From NCBI RefSeq assembly GCF_003634095.1, contig NZ_RBIR01000010.1:1-64000 (forward strand): a DNA stretch of 64,000 nucleotides, written 5' to 3'. Numbering within the stretch: the stretch's first letter is position 1; every line of letters starts with the position of its first letter. The translations under genes and the position numbers were made by a program. Shown here one piece after another: positions 40,685 through 49,626 of the stretch. Under the pieces are notes generated by a model. The model saw only the letters and a list, made by a program, of their open reading frames with translations. It was not told the origin of the DNA and made no database searches. The DNA is from Arthrobacter oryzae. Lineage in GTDB: Bacteria > Actinomycetota > Actinomycetes > Actinomycetales > Micrococcaceae.

Positions 40685-43600
40685 TCAGCGCGTGAACCGG
40701 AGGGTGACCAACTGGAACGGCCGGAGCGTGAGCTCGGCGGAATCGAGGCCGGTCGCCACCCCGGGGGCCGCAGCGGGGCGTTCCAGCAGATCCACGGCCT
40801 GCACTCCGTGGGCCGGGAAATTGGCCGTGACGCGACCCGCAGACCGCTCCCCCAGCGATTCGTACAGCCTGACGATCACGTCGCCGGATCCGTCCTCAGC
40901 AAGTTTGACCGCCTCAATGACAAGCCCCGGGTTCGCAACGGTGAACAGCGGCTCCACTCCGTGGGCGCCCCGTGCAACCCGCGGGGCCAGATTGGTGCGG
41001 TAGCCTTCTTCGACGGCGTCGGCGATGGTAGCGCCCGGCCGGATCGTGACGTGCAGTTCGTGCCTGCCCTGGTCCGCGCCGGGATCCGGGAACTTCGGTG
41101 CCCGCAGGAGGGAAACCCGCACCGTGGTGGTGGTTCCGCCGTCGTCCTCCCGGACGTTGCGGGTGACGTCGTGGCCGTAGCTGGACACGTTGGAGATGGC
41201 CACCCCGTAGCCGGGCTCGGCAACGTGGATCCAGCGGTGGGCGCAGATCTCGAATTTCGCGGCTTCCCAGGATGTATTGAGATGGGTAGGGCGGAAGACG
41301 TGCCCGAACTGCGTCTCCGCCGCCGAGCGGTCCGCCTTGACGTCCAGCGCAAAGCCGAGCTTGAGTAGCTTTTCGCTTTCCCGCCAATCCACGGCCGTGG
41401 TGATCGCGAGTGAGCCGGCCCCGGCATCCAGCGCGATCCTCTGGGTCACGGCCGAGGAGCCCGCCATCCGTTCCACCACCACGACGGCGTTCGGGCTTTC
41501 CCCCCGGGGGTCCCGCTCCAGCGTCACCGAGCGCGCCTCGACCAGCCTGACCACGTTCCGGCGGTAGAACGCGTCGATGTCCCAGGCGTCCCATTCGTTC
41601 GGCGTGTCCCGGTGCATCTCCAGGAGGTTGCCGGACTCCCCGGCCGCGATCGCCTCGCGGCCGGTGGCGTGGTCCATGAGCGAGGCCAGCAGCCCGTTGG
41701 CGTCCACCACCGCCCGGATGATGCCGTTGTCCAGGATGAAGCCGCCGTCGGCCTCGGTGACCGTCACCGGAGTACCGGAACGGACCGGCTCGGCAACGGC
41801 CAGGGCCGGCACGCCCAGGCGTTCGTGCGGGGCAGCGTTGAGGAGGAATTCCCGGTTCCCGGAACCCAGTGCCGCGGCGGTGGCATCCGTGATGATCGCC
41901 TCCAGCCCCCGTTCGACGGCGGCATAATTGCGTTCGGCGTCCTGGTGGACCCAGGCGATGGCGCTGCCGGGCAGGATGTCGTGGAACTGCTGGAGCAGGA
42001 CCAGCTGCCATAGGCGTTTGAGCTCCGCAGCCGGGTAGCTGTGGCCGGCACGCACAGCCGCCGTGGCACTCCAAAGTTCGGCTTCCCTCAGGAGGTGCTC
42101 GCTGCGCCGGTTCCCGAGCTTGGTCTTGGCTTGGCTGGTGTACGTGCCGCGGTGCAGCTCCAGGTACATCTCCCCCACCCAGACCGGCAGGGGCTCGTAC
42201 TCGGCCTGGGCCCGGTCAAAGAAGCTGGCCGCCGAGCCGACCCGGACTTTCGGGGACCCTTCCAGGTCAGCCGTGCGTTGCGCCGCGGCGAGCATCTCGC
42301 GCGTGGGGCCGCCGCCGCCGTCGCCGTACCCGAACGGAACCAGGGAAGTGGTTCCGTGTCCGTGGTCCCGGTAGTTGCGTTCCGCGTGGGCCAGGTCCTT
42401 GGCGCTGAGGTCGGAGTTGTAGCTGTCCACTGGCGGGAAATGGGTGAACACGCGGGTGCCGTCGATTCCCTCCCAGTTGAACGTGTGGTGCGGCATCCGG
42501 TTGACCTGGTTCCAGGAGATCTTCTGGGTCAGGAACCAGCGGCTGCCCGCGGCCTTGATGATCTGTGGCAGCGCGGCGGAGTACCCAAACGTGTCCGGGA
42601 GCCATGCCTCCTGGCATTCGGCGCCGAACTCGGCCAGGAAAAAGCTCTGGCCCTCGAGGAACTGCCGTGCCATGGCCTCGCCGCCGGGCATGTTGGAGTC
42701 TGATTCGACCCACATGCCGCCCACGGGTACGAACTGGCCGGCCCGGACCTTGTCCCGGATGCGCTCGAAGAGCTCCGGGTAATACTCCTTCATCCAGGCG
42801 AGCTGCTGGGCCGAGGAACACGAGAAAACGAAATCAGGGTGCTCGTCCATCAGCGCGACGGCGTTGGAGAACGTCCGGGCGCACTTGCGGATCGTTTCCC
42901 GCACGGGCCAGAGCCACGCTGAATCGATGTGGGCGTGCCCTGTGGCCACGAGCTGATGTGCCGAGGCATACGCCGGCCGGGACAGGACTTCGGCCAGGGC
43001 AGCCCGTCCGGCGGCCGCGGTCCCGGCGACGTCGTCGGGGTCCATGATGTCCAGCATGCGTTCGAGCGCCCGCAGGAGCTCATGCCGGCGGGGCAGCTCC
43101 ATGGGAAGTTCGTGCATGAGCCCGCTCAGGGCGAGGATGTCCTGCTGCAACTCCCAGACCGTCTGGTTGCGCTCGGCGATGGCGATCCGGCCGAGGCGGT
43201 ATTTCGGCTCGCTGCCCGACGTCGCCTTGTCGCCGTAGGGGGTGGCCGCGAATGTCCAGTTCTGCGACAGGTCGGGGTTGGCGGCGGCTTCGACGTAGAA
43301 ATCGACGGCCATGCCGCCGCCCAGGAGTTTGAGCGGGATGTACTGGTTCCGCGGAGAGATCGCCTTGATGATGGTCCCGTCGGACCGCCAGGCGATGCCT
43401 TCGCACTGGAAGCCCGGGAGATCGCCGCTGAAACCCAGGTCGACGAGGATTTCCACGGATGTGCCGGGAGACGTGCCCCAGGCGTCCGGCACTTCACCCT
43501 GGAGCCGAAGCCATTTGGTGCTCCACGGCCGGCCCCAGGCCGCGCCGTGTTCCTGCGGCGTAAACTCCTGCCGCAGCGCCTCCAGTGCCGGCACTGGTTC

Positions 43601-43720
43601 GTCCGGTGCGTCCCAGCTGCTCAGCGTCAGGGGCACCGTGCGCGGGTAGACCGCGGGGGTTATGCGGTCGCGCAGAAAGCGGTCCAGCCGGACTTCCGTA
43701 AGACGGCGGTCGTCGTGCAA
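40685..43720 (-). CDS. Glycoside hydrolase family 38 alpha-mannosidase
   Basis: The 1011-residue protein is a cytoplasmic GH38 enzyme that releases mannose from alpha-mannosides. The zinc-binding and catalytic region shows VATGHAHIDSAWLWPVRETI, typical of family 38, followed by FSCSSAQQLAWMKEYYPELF, PVGGMWVESDSNMPGGEAMA, LPDTFGYSAALPQIIK and the C-terminal beta-sandwich ISNVSSYGHDVTRNVRED. The start is TTG with GAGGA 6-7 bases upstream, so TTG is credible. No transporter or sugar regulator lies beside it, so the physiological glycan is unknown. Confidence 0.92.
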   Translation of the reverse strand: MHDDRRLTEVRLDRFLRDRITPAVYPRTVPLTLSSWDAPDEPVPALEALRQEFTPQEHGAAWGRPWSTKWLRLQGEVPDAWGTSPGTSVEILVDLGFSGDLPGFQCEGIAWRSDGTIIKAISPRNQYIPLKLLGGGMAVDFYVEAAANPDLSQNWTFAATPYGDKATSGSEPKYRLGRIAIAERNQTVWELQQDILALSGLMHELPMELPRRHELLRALERMLDIMDPDDVAGTAAAGRAALAEVLSRPAYASAHQLVATGHAHIDSAWLWPVRETIRKCARTFSNAVALMDEHPDFVFSCSSAQQLAWMKEYYPELFERIRDKVRAGQFVPVGGMWVESDSNMPGGEAMARQFLEGQSFFLAEFGAECQEAWLPDTFGYSAALPQIIKAAGSRWFLTQKISWNQVNRMPHHTFNWEGIDGTRVFTHFPPVDSYNSDLSAKDLAHAERNYRDHGHGTTSLVPFGYGDGGGGPTREMLAAAQRTADLEGSPKVRVGSAASFFDRAQAEYEPLPVWVGEMYLELHRGTYTSQAKTKLGNRRSEHLLREAELWSATAAVRAGHSYPAAELKRLWQLVLLQQFHDILPGSAIAWVHQDAERNYAAVERGLEAIITDATAAALGSGNREFLLNAAPHERLGVPALAVAEPVRSGTPVTVTEADGGFILDNGIIRAVVDANGLLASLMDHATGREAIAAGESGNLLEMHRDTPNEWDAWDIDAFYRRNVVRLVEARSVTLERDPRGESPNAVVVVERMAGSSAVTQRIALDAGAGSLAITTAVDWRESEKLLKLGFALDVKADRSAAETQFGHVFRPTHLNTSWEAAKFEICAHRWIHVAEPGYGVAISNVSSYGHDVTRNVREDDGGTTTTVRVSLLRAPKFPDPGADQGRHELHVTIRPGATIADAVEEGYRTNLAPRVARGAHGVEPLFTVANPGLVIEAVKLAEDGSGDVIVRLYESLGERSAGRVTANFPAHGVQAVDLLERPAAAPGVATGLDSAELTLRPFQLVTLRFTR

Positions 43721-43823
43721 TGTGATCCTCTTCAGCGCCGGGGGACCCGATTGGCTCCAATCGATGGATAAAACTTACGTCGCGGGCACCCTTCCGGCCA
43801 AGTCGCGCCGCCGGCTTGCCTCG

Positions 43824-44696
43824 TCAGCCGGCCGCGGGGACCGGAACCACCACACGGTGCTGGCCAGCGTACACATTCAAGCTGGTCCGGCGGCTGAACC
43901 CGGCCAGGGTCATCCCGCTGGCCTCGGCGAGCTCGACGGCGAGGCTGGAGGGAGCGCTGACGGCGGCGAGCACCGGGATCCCGGCCAGGGATGCTTTCTG
44001 GACGAGCTCAAACGATGCCCTGCCGGACACCTGCAGCACGGTTCCCCGAAGCGGGAGCAGGCCTTCCCGGAGCGCCCAGCCAACCACTTTGTCCACCGCG
44101 TTGTGTCGTCCGACGTCTTCGCGCAGGCACAGCAACTTGGCCGAGCCGTCGTCGGAGATCCGGAAGAGGCCGGCCGCATGCACGCCGCCGGTGACGTCGA
44201 AGATGTCCTGCGCGGACCGGAGGGCGTCCGGGAGGGCCGCCAGCGTTTCCACGGGGACGGTCAACGGATCCCCGGCCGGGCTGAAGTGCGAGGACTTGCG
44301 CACGGCGTCGATCGAGTCCGTCCCGCAAATGCCGCAGGAACTGGAGGTGAAGAAGCTGCGTCCGGTCTCCGGCCGGACGACGTCAGGCCGCAGTTGGGCC
44401 TCCACGACATTGAACGTCTGCATGCCGTCGGCGTCCTCGCCGGCGCAGAACCGGAGCGAGACCAGCTGCTCGGGAGCCCAGATGATCCCCTCCGAGACGA
44501 GGAATCCGGCGACGAGGTCGAAATCGTTGCCCGGCGTTCGCATGGTGACGGAGAAGGACATGCTTCCAAGCCGGATCTCCAGCGGTTCCTCGACGGCGAG
44601 GACGTCCTCCCGGTGCCGGACCGGGAATTCGAGGGCCTGCGGGGAACCGTCCAGGACGATCTTGTGCACCTTGCGGCGCTGGGTGACACGGCCCAT
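43824..44696 (-). CDS. fdhD: Formate dehydrogenase accessory sulfurtransferase
   Basis: FdhD transfers sulfur to the molybdenum cofactor of formate dehydrogenases. The 290-residue protein carries the CxxC pair in SSCGICGTDSID (Cys121, Cys124), EEPLEIRLGSMSFSVTMRTP near the N-terminus, and the C-terminal VSGRASFELVQKASLAGIPV. AGGAG precedes the ATG. No formate dehydrogenase gene is in the window, but moeA, a DUF6457 gene and mobA lie upstream on the same strand, so it belongs to a molybdenum-cofactor group. Confidence 0.93.
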   Translation of the reverse strand: MGRVTQRRKVHKIVLDGSPQALEFPVRHREDVLAVEEPLEIRLGSMSFSVTMRTPGNDFDLVAGFLVSEGIIWAPEQLVSLRFCAGEDADGMQTFNVVEAQLRPDVVRPETGRSFFTSSSCGICGTDSIDAVRKSSHFSPAGDPLTVPVETLAALPDALRSAQDIFDVTGGVHAAGLFRISDDGSAKLLCLREDVGRHNAVDKVVGWALREGLLPLRGTVLQVSGRASFELVQKASLAGIPVLAAVSAPSSLAVELAEASGMTLAGFSRRTSLNVYAGQHRVVVPVPAAG

Positions 44697-44808
44697 CCGG
44701 TACTCCTAAGCAACATGTTGTGCGGGTTGGTTCTCTGTTAGTTCCATCATTGCAAGCGCCTGACCCCGAAGCCAGCGGGCCCCGTCCTAGCCAGCCTCCC
44801 GGCGGCTT

Positions 44809-46332
44809 TCAGCCGAGGAGGGCACTCCAGTCCACGGGCCCGTCGCTGGCTGCCGGCTTCCGCGCCGGCCGCTTGGCGGCAGGCTTCGGTGCGGCCGACG
44901 CCGCCGCGGGGTCCGGGAGGGGCGCACTCCACGGGAGCGCGAAAGCGGCGACCAGCTCCCCCAGCTGCACGCCGTGGGGTGGAACCACCAGCACGCCGTC
45001 GGCGGCGGCGAGGCCCCGCATCATGCCCGGTCCGGTGTGCTGCGCCGGCGACGCCATGCCGTAGAGAAGCCGGAAGGGCATGAGCCGCGTCCGGCCGGGA
45101 TCGGGGTCAATCGTTGATCCGCAGGGCACCTCGCTAAGCGGAGGCATGGGCCCGTGTCCCAGGGCGGCCAGAAGGGGTGCCCCGACGGTGGAGAGCGCCA
45201 TCATGGCCGCGAGCGGGTTTCCTGGCAGGCCTAGGATGTACCTGCCGTCCGGCAGTTCAGCCAGCACGGCGGGGTGGCCCGGCCGCATCGCGATCCCGTC
45301 GATCAGCAGGCGTCCGCCCAGCTCGGCGACCGAACGCCGCAGGTGGTCCGTTCCGGAGCGGCCCGTGCCACCGGTGGTGATGACGACGTCGGCTGGCAGG
45401 CTTTCACCGGCAGGTTCCGCTGCCGGTGCGGGGGCCCCGCCGCCGGAGGTATCGCCCGGCGTATGGCCGGCCGGCTCGCTGTCCCCCCGGGCCGGCTCGC
45501 TGTCCTCGAGCGCGGTAAGCCATTCGGCGTAGGTATCGCCGATCTTCACTTCTTCGGTGCAGATCCCGCCGAGCATTCCCACGACGGCGGCCAGTTGGGG
45601 TCCGAAGGTGTCGCGCACCTGCCCGGGGGCCGGCATTCCGGACGTGACGACCTCTGAGCCTGTGAGGACGAGCCGCACCACGGCCTTGCCGAGCACGGGG
45701 AGGGTGTCGCTGCCGGCCAACGCGGCGAGGGCCAGGTGCGCAGGGTTCAGGACGGTGCCGCGCTTGATCAGGAGGTCACCGGCGGCGGCCTCCTCCCCTG
45801 CTTTCCTGATGTGGTCGCCGTTGCGCGGGTCCCCCGGCTTGGCGCTGCCGCCCAGCTTCAGGACCGGCAAGCCGTCGTCGTCGGTGTCGATGACGCCGCT
45901 TTCACTGCGCAGCACCGCCTTGGCCCCGCCCGGGATGAGGCCGCCGGTGGAAATCGGACTGGCCTGATGCGGAGCCAGCCGCTGGTTGGGTTCGGCCAGG
46001 ATCCAGGGACCGCTGCCGTTGACGGCCCAGCCGTCCATGGCCGAGGAGGCATAGTGAGGTATGTCCTGCGAGGCAACCACGTCGGCTGCCAGGGTCCGGC
46101 CCAGGGCCTGTCGCAGGGGGACGGGGGCGGCCGGGATCGGAACGGCACAGTCGAAGGCGAGTTGCCGGGCCTCCTGCCAGGTGTGCGCCAGGTGACGATG
46201 CGGCGCTGCAGCCGTGTCCTGGTCTTCCATGGCCGTGCCGGCCGCGTCCTGGTTTACAGAATCGGGAGGGGCGGTGGGCCCGTCCCCGCCTGCGGAAGCC
46301 GGTCCGCCGCCGTCCGGGAGGGCAGGCGTCAT
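44809..46332 (-). CDS. moeA: Molybdopterin molybdenumtransferase
   Basis: MoeA inserts molybdenum into adenylylated molybdopterin. The 507-residue protein has SSAMDGWAVNGSGPWILAEP, IRKAGEEAAAGDLL, LTGSEVV, the molybdate-binding VVITTGGTGRSGTDHLRRSV and GLPGNPLAAMMAL. It is about 90 residues longer than usual, with an N-terminal Ala/Pro/Asp-rich extension, an inserted Gly/Pro-rich segment near residue 290, and a Pro/Ala/Lys-rich tail. Its ATG overlaps the DUF6457 stop by four bases. It is probably functional, since the cofactor motifs are intact. Confidence 0.9.
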   Translation of the reverse strand: MTPALPDGGGPASAGGDGPTAPPDSVNQDAAGTAMEDQDTAAAPHRHLAHTWQEARQLAFDCAVPIPAAPVPLRQALGRTLAADVVASQDIPHYASSAMDGWAVNGSGPWILAEPNQRLAPHQASPISTGGLIPGGAKAVLRSESGVIDTDDDGLPVLKLGGSAKPGDPRNGDHIRKAGEEAAAGDLLIKRGTVLNPAHLALAALAGSDTLPVLGKAVVRLVLTGSEVVTSGMPAPGQVRDTFGPQLAAVVGMLGGICTEEVKIGDTYAEWLTALEDSEPARGDSEPAGHTPGDTSGGGAPAPAAEPAGESLPADVVITTGGTGRSGTDHLRRSVAELGGRLLIDGIAMRPGHPAVLAELPDGRYILGLPGNPLAAMMALSTVGAPLLAALGHGPMPPLSEVPCGSTIDPDPGRTRLMPFRLLYGMASPAQHTGPGMMRGLAAADGVLVVPPHGVQLGELVAAFALPWSAPLPDPAAASAAPKPAAKRPARKPAASDGPVDWSALLG

Positions 46333-46616
46333 GCCCCGGGAGCTTCGGCGGCTGCGTAGTCTGTGGCGAGGCGGCGGGCCACGGCCATGGCGGCCTGCAT
46401 TGATGCGGCGTCCGTGGTCTGCCCGGAGCCCGAGGCCAGTCCGGCGGCATAGCCGGCAATGAACGTGGTCAGCGGCGCCGCCGGCCGGACCACCGAATGG
46501 GCGGCCACGCCTGCCAGAGCCAGCACCTCGTTCACGTCAATCTCAATATCTTCCAGCTCCAGAGCCTGGAGCAGGGCACGGCACCAGTCTTCCAGCGTTT
46601 CATCCTGGCTTTTCAC
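46329..46616 (-). CDS. DUF6457 protein of the molybdenum-cofactor group
   Basis: The 95-residue protein resembles DUF6457: LEDWCRALLQALELEDIEID at the start, LALAGVAAHSVVRPAAPLTT and FIAGYAAGLASG in the middle. It lies between mobA and moeA with an ATGA overlap, the usual context of this family in actinobacteria, so a helper role in cofactor synthesis is inferred. Helical prediction and size suggest a small bundle. No catalytic motif is visible. Confidence 0.8.
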   Translation of the reverse strand: MKSQDETLEDWCRALLQALELEDIEIDVNEVLALAGVAAHSVVRPAAPLTTFIAGYAAGLASGSGQTTDAASMQAAMAVARRLATDYAAAEAPGA

Positions 46617-46637
46617 CGTTTGCCTCCATGGTCGGGT

Positions 46638-47426
46638 TCAGCTGCGGAGTTCCGGGCCGGAGTCCGGACCGAGGTCTGGAATAGTGCCGGATACCCCTAG
46701 TGCGGAAGCGTCGTCCCACGTGTCAACGTCATCCGTGGACCCGGAAGGAACGCGAACTTCCTGCACGTCCAGCCTAGCAAGAAGGGCGAAGGCCGAGGCG
46801 TTTTCCAGGCTGCCGCTGCGCGCGGCGTCTGCAGCGCATCGTTGTAGCGCAGCTGTGCTATAAAGTCCCAGGAGTGGCTGTTTTCGGCCGTCGGCCGAGA
46901 CGGCCATGACTCCGTCTCGGCTGTCACCGCCGCTGCTGTCACCGCCGTTGCCGTAAACGTCGTTGCTGTCCACGCCGCTCCTAACACCGCCTTTGCTGTC
47001 GGCGTCGCTGCTGGCCCTGCCCTGCTCGGCTGCCGGGGACTCGGCCGGCGCACCGGCCAGCGCATTGAACAGGACGCGGACGGCGGCGGCCGATCGCGGC
47101 ATGTCACAGGCCAGGACGAGGACGAACGGCGGCGGCGGCGGCGGGGCAACGGTTCCGTCGCGGCCCGCGCGGCTCACGGCCAGCGCTCCGAGGCCCGCCG
47201 CTATAGCCGCGGCCGGCCCGGCGTATGGCGGTTCTTCCCGGCAGCTCAGCACGCCGTCGGGCAGGTTGCCGGGGTCGGGGCCGACGACGACGGTGCGCGC
47301 GGCCGCGCCCGCTGCGTGCAGTGACCGCTCAAGGAGCGTGGCGCCGCCGTATATCAGCCCGGCCTTGGGCACGCCGCCGAGGCGGGACGATCTCCCCCCG
47401 GCGAGAATGATGGCATCGAACTCCAC
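46638..47426 (-). CDS. mobA: Molybdenum cofactor guanylyltransferase-like NTP transferase
   Basis: The 262-residue protein has the nucleotidyltransferase start DAIILAGGRSSRLGGVPKAG, which binds GTP or CTP, then EEPPYAGPAAAIAAGL and VLVLACDMPRSAAAVRVLF, with the metal-binding Asp. It would attach a nucleotide to molybdopterin. A Ser/Asp/Gly-rich insert of about 45 residues interrupts the normal fold before VMAVSADGRKQPLLGLYS; its DNA is made of imperfect CTGTCACCGCCG-like units. The start is GTG. It heads the cofactor group (mobA, DUF6457, moeA, fdhD). Confidence 0.85.
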   Translation of the reverse strand: MEFDAIILAGGRSSRLGGVPKAGLIYGGATLLERSLHAAGAAARTVVVGPDPGNLPDGVLSCREEPPYAGPAAAIAAGLGALAVSRAGRDGTVAPPPPPPFVLVLACDMPRSAAAVRVLFNALAGAPAESPAAEQGRASSDADSKGGVRSGVDSNDVYGNGGDSSGGDSRDGVMAVSADGRKQPLLGLYSTAALQRCAADAARSGSLENASAFALLARLDVQEVRVPSGSTDDVDTWDDASALGVSGTIPDLGPDSGPELRS

Positions 47427-47551
47427 CGATTCAGCCTATCGCGGTGCGGGCTGCCGGCGAATCCTGACGTCATGGCGCATGGCCGCCCACGCAGCGGCGA
47501 CGTGAGGCGGTGTTTGCGACGGAGCTGCAGGCGATGTGTCCGGCGGACGGT

Positions 47552-48052
47552 TCAGGCGGCCGATTCCGGCAACAGGAACGGATCCCAGGCGGGCGCCGGC
47601 TTCTCGAGTTCCTTGATCTGCCAGATGGCACCCTTCGGCTGCCCCGGCACAAACCCGATCTTCCAGCCCATCTCCGCCGGAGTGTGGTCGCCCTTGGCGT
47701 TGTTGCACCGCAGGCAGGCCGCGACCAGGTTTTCCCAAGAATCGGCGCCGCCCCGGGACTTGGGCTGGACATGGTCGATGGTGTGGGCCGCCTTGCCGCA
47801 ATAGGCGCAGCGGTGGGCATCCCGACGCAGCACCCCGCGGCGGCTGACTGCCGTCATGGTGTTGTACCGCGGCCGGATGTAGCGGTGCAGGAGGATCACT
47901 GACGGCCGGCCCAGAACGTCCTGGGGGCCGACGACGGGATCCTCACCTTCGGCCACGACGCTGGCCTTTCCGGTCAGGACAAGGACGAGCGCCCGGCGGA
48001 AGGTGACTACCGCCAGCGGTTCATATCCAGCATTCAGAACGAGAGTGCGCAT
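47552..48052 (-). CDS. HNH endonuclease
   Basis: The 166-residue protein begins RTLVLNAGYEPLAVVTFRRA and carries the zinc-linked HNH core CAYCGKAAHTIDHVQPKSRG with ENLVAACLRCNNAKGDHTP. Two ATGs compete: AGAGG lies 7 bases from the one at 48052 but only one base from that at 48058, so 48052 is chosen. Stand-alone HNH proteins of this family are widespread and of uncertain role, with no restriction partner here. It lies upstream of mobA by about 125 bases, probably its own transcript. Confidence 0.85.
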   Translation of the reverse strand: MRTLVLNAGYEPLAVVTFRRALVLVLTGKASVVAEGEDPVVGPQDVLGRPSVILLHRYIRPRYNTMTAVSRRGVLRRDAHRCAYCGKAAHTIDHVQPKSRGGADSWENLVAACLRCNNAKGDHTPAEMGWKIGFVPGQPKGAIWQIKELEKPAPAWDPFLLPESAA

Positions 48053-48220
48053 CCGCATACCTCTTCACGGCCGCACCCGCCAGGGGCACGAGGGCCGGCT
48101 GCCCTGTGCATGGTCGGGCTATGGATCGACAAGACAAGAGTAAACACTCAACTGCCCGATCACCGAATATTTTTTCGCCGGTGCGGTGGCGGACCCGAAA
48201 AGGCCGGGGCCCGGATACGC

Positions 48221-48254
48221 GAAAGACCCCCGCCTCGAGAGGCGGGGGTCTTTC
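48221..48254 (-). terminator. Terminator after the NlpC/P60 gene
   Basis: GAAAGACCCCCGCCTC pairs perfectly with GAGGCGGGGGTCTTTC around a short GA loop. On the minus strand it ends TCTTTC. It sits 22 bases beyond the NlpC stop. Confidence 0.85.
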
Positions 48255-48275
48255 GAAAATGCGGGGTGCCTGTGA

Positions 48276-49025
48276 CTAGCCGCCGACGCGGATGAAGACC
48301 GGGCCGGAGCCGATGTTCACGCTGTACAGCGCGGTGGTCCCACCGTTCCAGCCGCCGTGAACGGCCATGCCGTTACCAACGTAAACCGCGATGTGGGCCA
48401 TTCCCACGCCGCCGTTCTGGTAGTAAGCAAGGTCGCCCGGACGAGCCTCGGCGGCGCTCACGGTACGGCCGAGGGACAGGTAACCTGCCGGCCAGCCGTG
48501 GTAGTGGATGCCGGCGGCGGCAAGGGCGTTGGTGGCCAGTGCGGTGCAGTCCTGCGCCACGCCGAGCTGGGCGTAAGCGGCGGCAGCGATCGTGGCGCCC
48601 ATGCCGCTGGCAACACCGGCTGCAGCCGGGGCTGCCACTGCGGCGGTGGCGCCGGCCTGGGTGGTTGCAGTCGCGGCTTCCTGGACCTTCACGACCGGCT
48701 TGGGAGCCTCGACGACGGGAGCCGGCGACGTGTGCACAGCGGGCTTCTCGTACGAGATCGCGATGCTGGAAGCGGCAGAAATCGTCGCCGGAGCGGACGC
48801 CTGGACTTCGAGGGCTGAAGCGGAGGTGGATTCGCGCTGAACGTTGGTCTCAGCAGCGTTGGCTGCGATTCCGCTGGTCAGAACCAGACCGGAGGCTGCG
48901 GCGATGACCGCTGCCTGACGGCCCATGCCGCCGGCGTTGTCGCCGACTGCCTTGGCAATAACAGCCAGCGAGTTGGTCTTGGTGACCTCGGCGCGGTGCC
49001 GTGCAATGGTCGCACGAGTAGTCAT
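48276..49025 (-). CDS. Secreted NlpC/P60 family peptidase
   Basis: The 249-residue protein has a Tat-like or Sec N-terminus with hydrophobic QAAVIAAASGLVLTSGIAAN, an Ala/Pro/Val-rich linker, and a C-terminal NlpC/P60 domain with DCTALATNALAAAGI (Cys160), PGDLAYYQNG, GMAHIAVYVGNGMAVHGG (His211, then His223). The usual DCSGL motif reads DCTAL here. Such proteins cut D-glutamyl-diaminopimelate or related stem-peptide links. It sits behind a c-di-AMP riboswitch and has a long leader of about 300 bases between riboswitch and start. Confidence 0.9.
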   Translation of the reverse strand: MTTRATIARHRAEVTKTNSLAVIAKAVGDNAGGMGRQAAVIAAASGLVLTSGIAANAAETNVQRESTSASALEVQASAPATISAASSIAISYEKPAVHTSPAPVVEAPKPVVKVQEAATATTQAGATAAVAAPAAAGVASGMGATIAAAAYAQLGVAQDCTALATNALAAAGIHYHGWPAGYLSLGRTVSAAEARPGDLAYYQNGGVGMAHIAVYVGNGMAVHGGWNGGTTALYSVNIGSGPVFIRVGG

Positions 49026-49324
49026 TAAGTTCTCTCTTTCGTGATCCTGAGGACCGCGCGTTTTTGGGCGCGGGCTGAGGACGCTCCGGCATCTTGGGGG
49101 TACGCCGGATCGCCCCGAAATGGGTTACTTAGCGAAGGGTGTACTGCGAAGACGCGCCAAAAGCGGGAACTGCATGCTGTCCGGGCTCGATAGAGAATGA
49201 GCCTGCGGAACGTGACCTAATCAGGGCGCCGGCAAGGGCGGTACGTGATAAGGATTCAAGCGGGCTCATAAGAGCCGCGCCTGTGCGCAGACGCGCAGCA
49301 TTGTGGCGTGAAGACACGAAAGTA

Positions 49325-49515
49325 GCCTCTCCCAATGCCTACGAGGTGAGCTGTCGGATTCGGATGGGAGTCACCCGGCCGCGCTGCTTCCTGGGAAGCT
49401 TTGCGACTTAACCCCAAGGCCTTCTTTCGAAGGCCAAAATTGGTTCCCCCGCCCCTGCCAGACGATGTAATGCGAACGGACCTTGAGCGGTGGCAGAGCT
49501 AGGCAATCCACTCAA
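49325..49515 (-). promoter_or_regulatory. ydaO-type c-di-AMP riboswitch upstream of the NlpC gene
   Basis: On the minus strand the motifs appear in order: GGGGGAACCA after GGCAGGGGC, then CCTTGGGGTTAAGTC, then CCGAATCCGACAGCTCACCT and CGTAGGC. These are the conserved blocks of the ydaO/c-di-AMP class in actinobacteria, where high c-di-AMP usually lowers expression of cell-wall and osmotic genes. A spacer of about 300 bases follows before the start codon; it shows no gene. Confidence 0.82.
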
Positions 49516-49518
49516 GAG

Positions 49519-49541
49519 CGCCAACTTCGGAAAAGTTGGCG
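49519..49541 (-). terminator. Hairpin after the M23 gene
   Basis: CGCCAACTT pairs with AAGTTGGCG around a short CGGA-A loop. It lies 85 bases downstream of the M23 stop and before the riboswitch of the NlpC gene. It is the only obvious structure that could end the M23 transcript, but lacks a T-run. Confidence 0.5.
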
Positions 49542-49626
49542 TGCTTCAAACCCTACAGGAGTCTGGAGTCAATGTCACATTCAGATCACGGCGTGTCACA
49601 TGCATTTGAGAGCGGTCCATCGTCTT

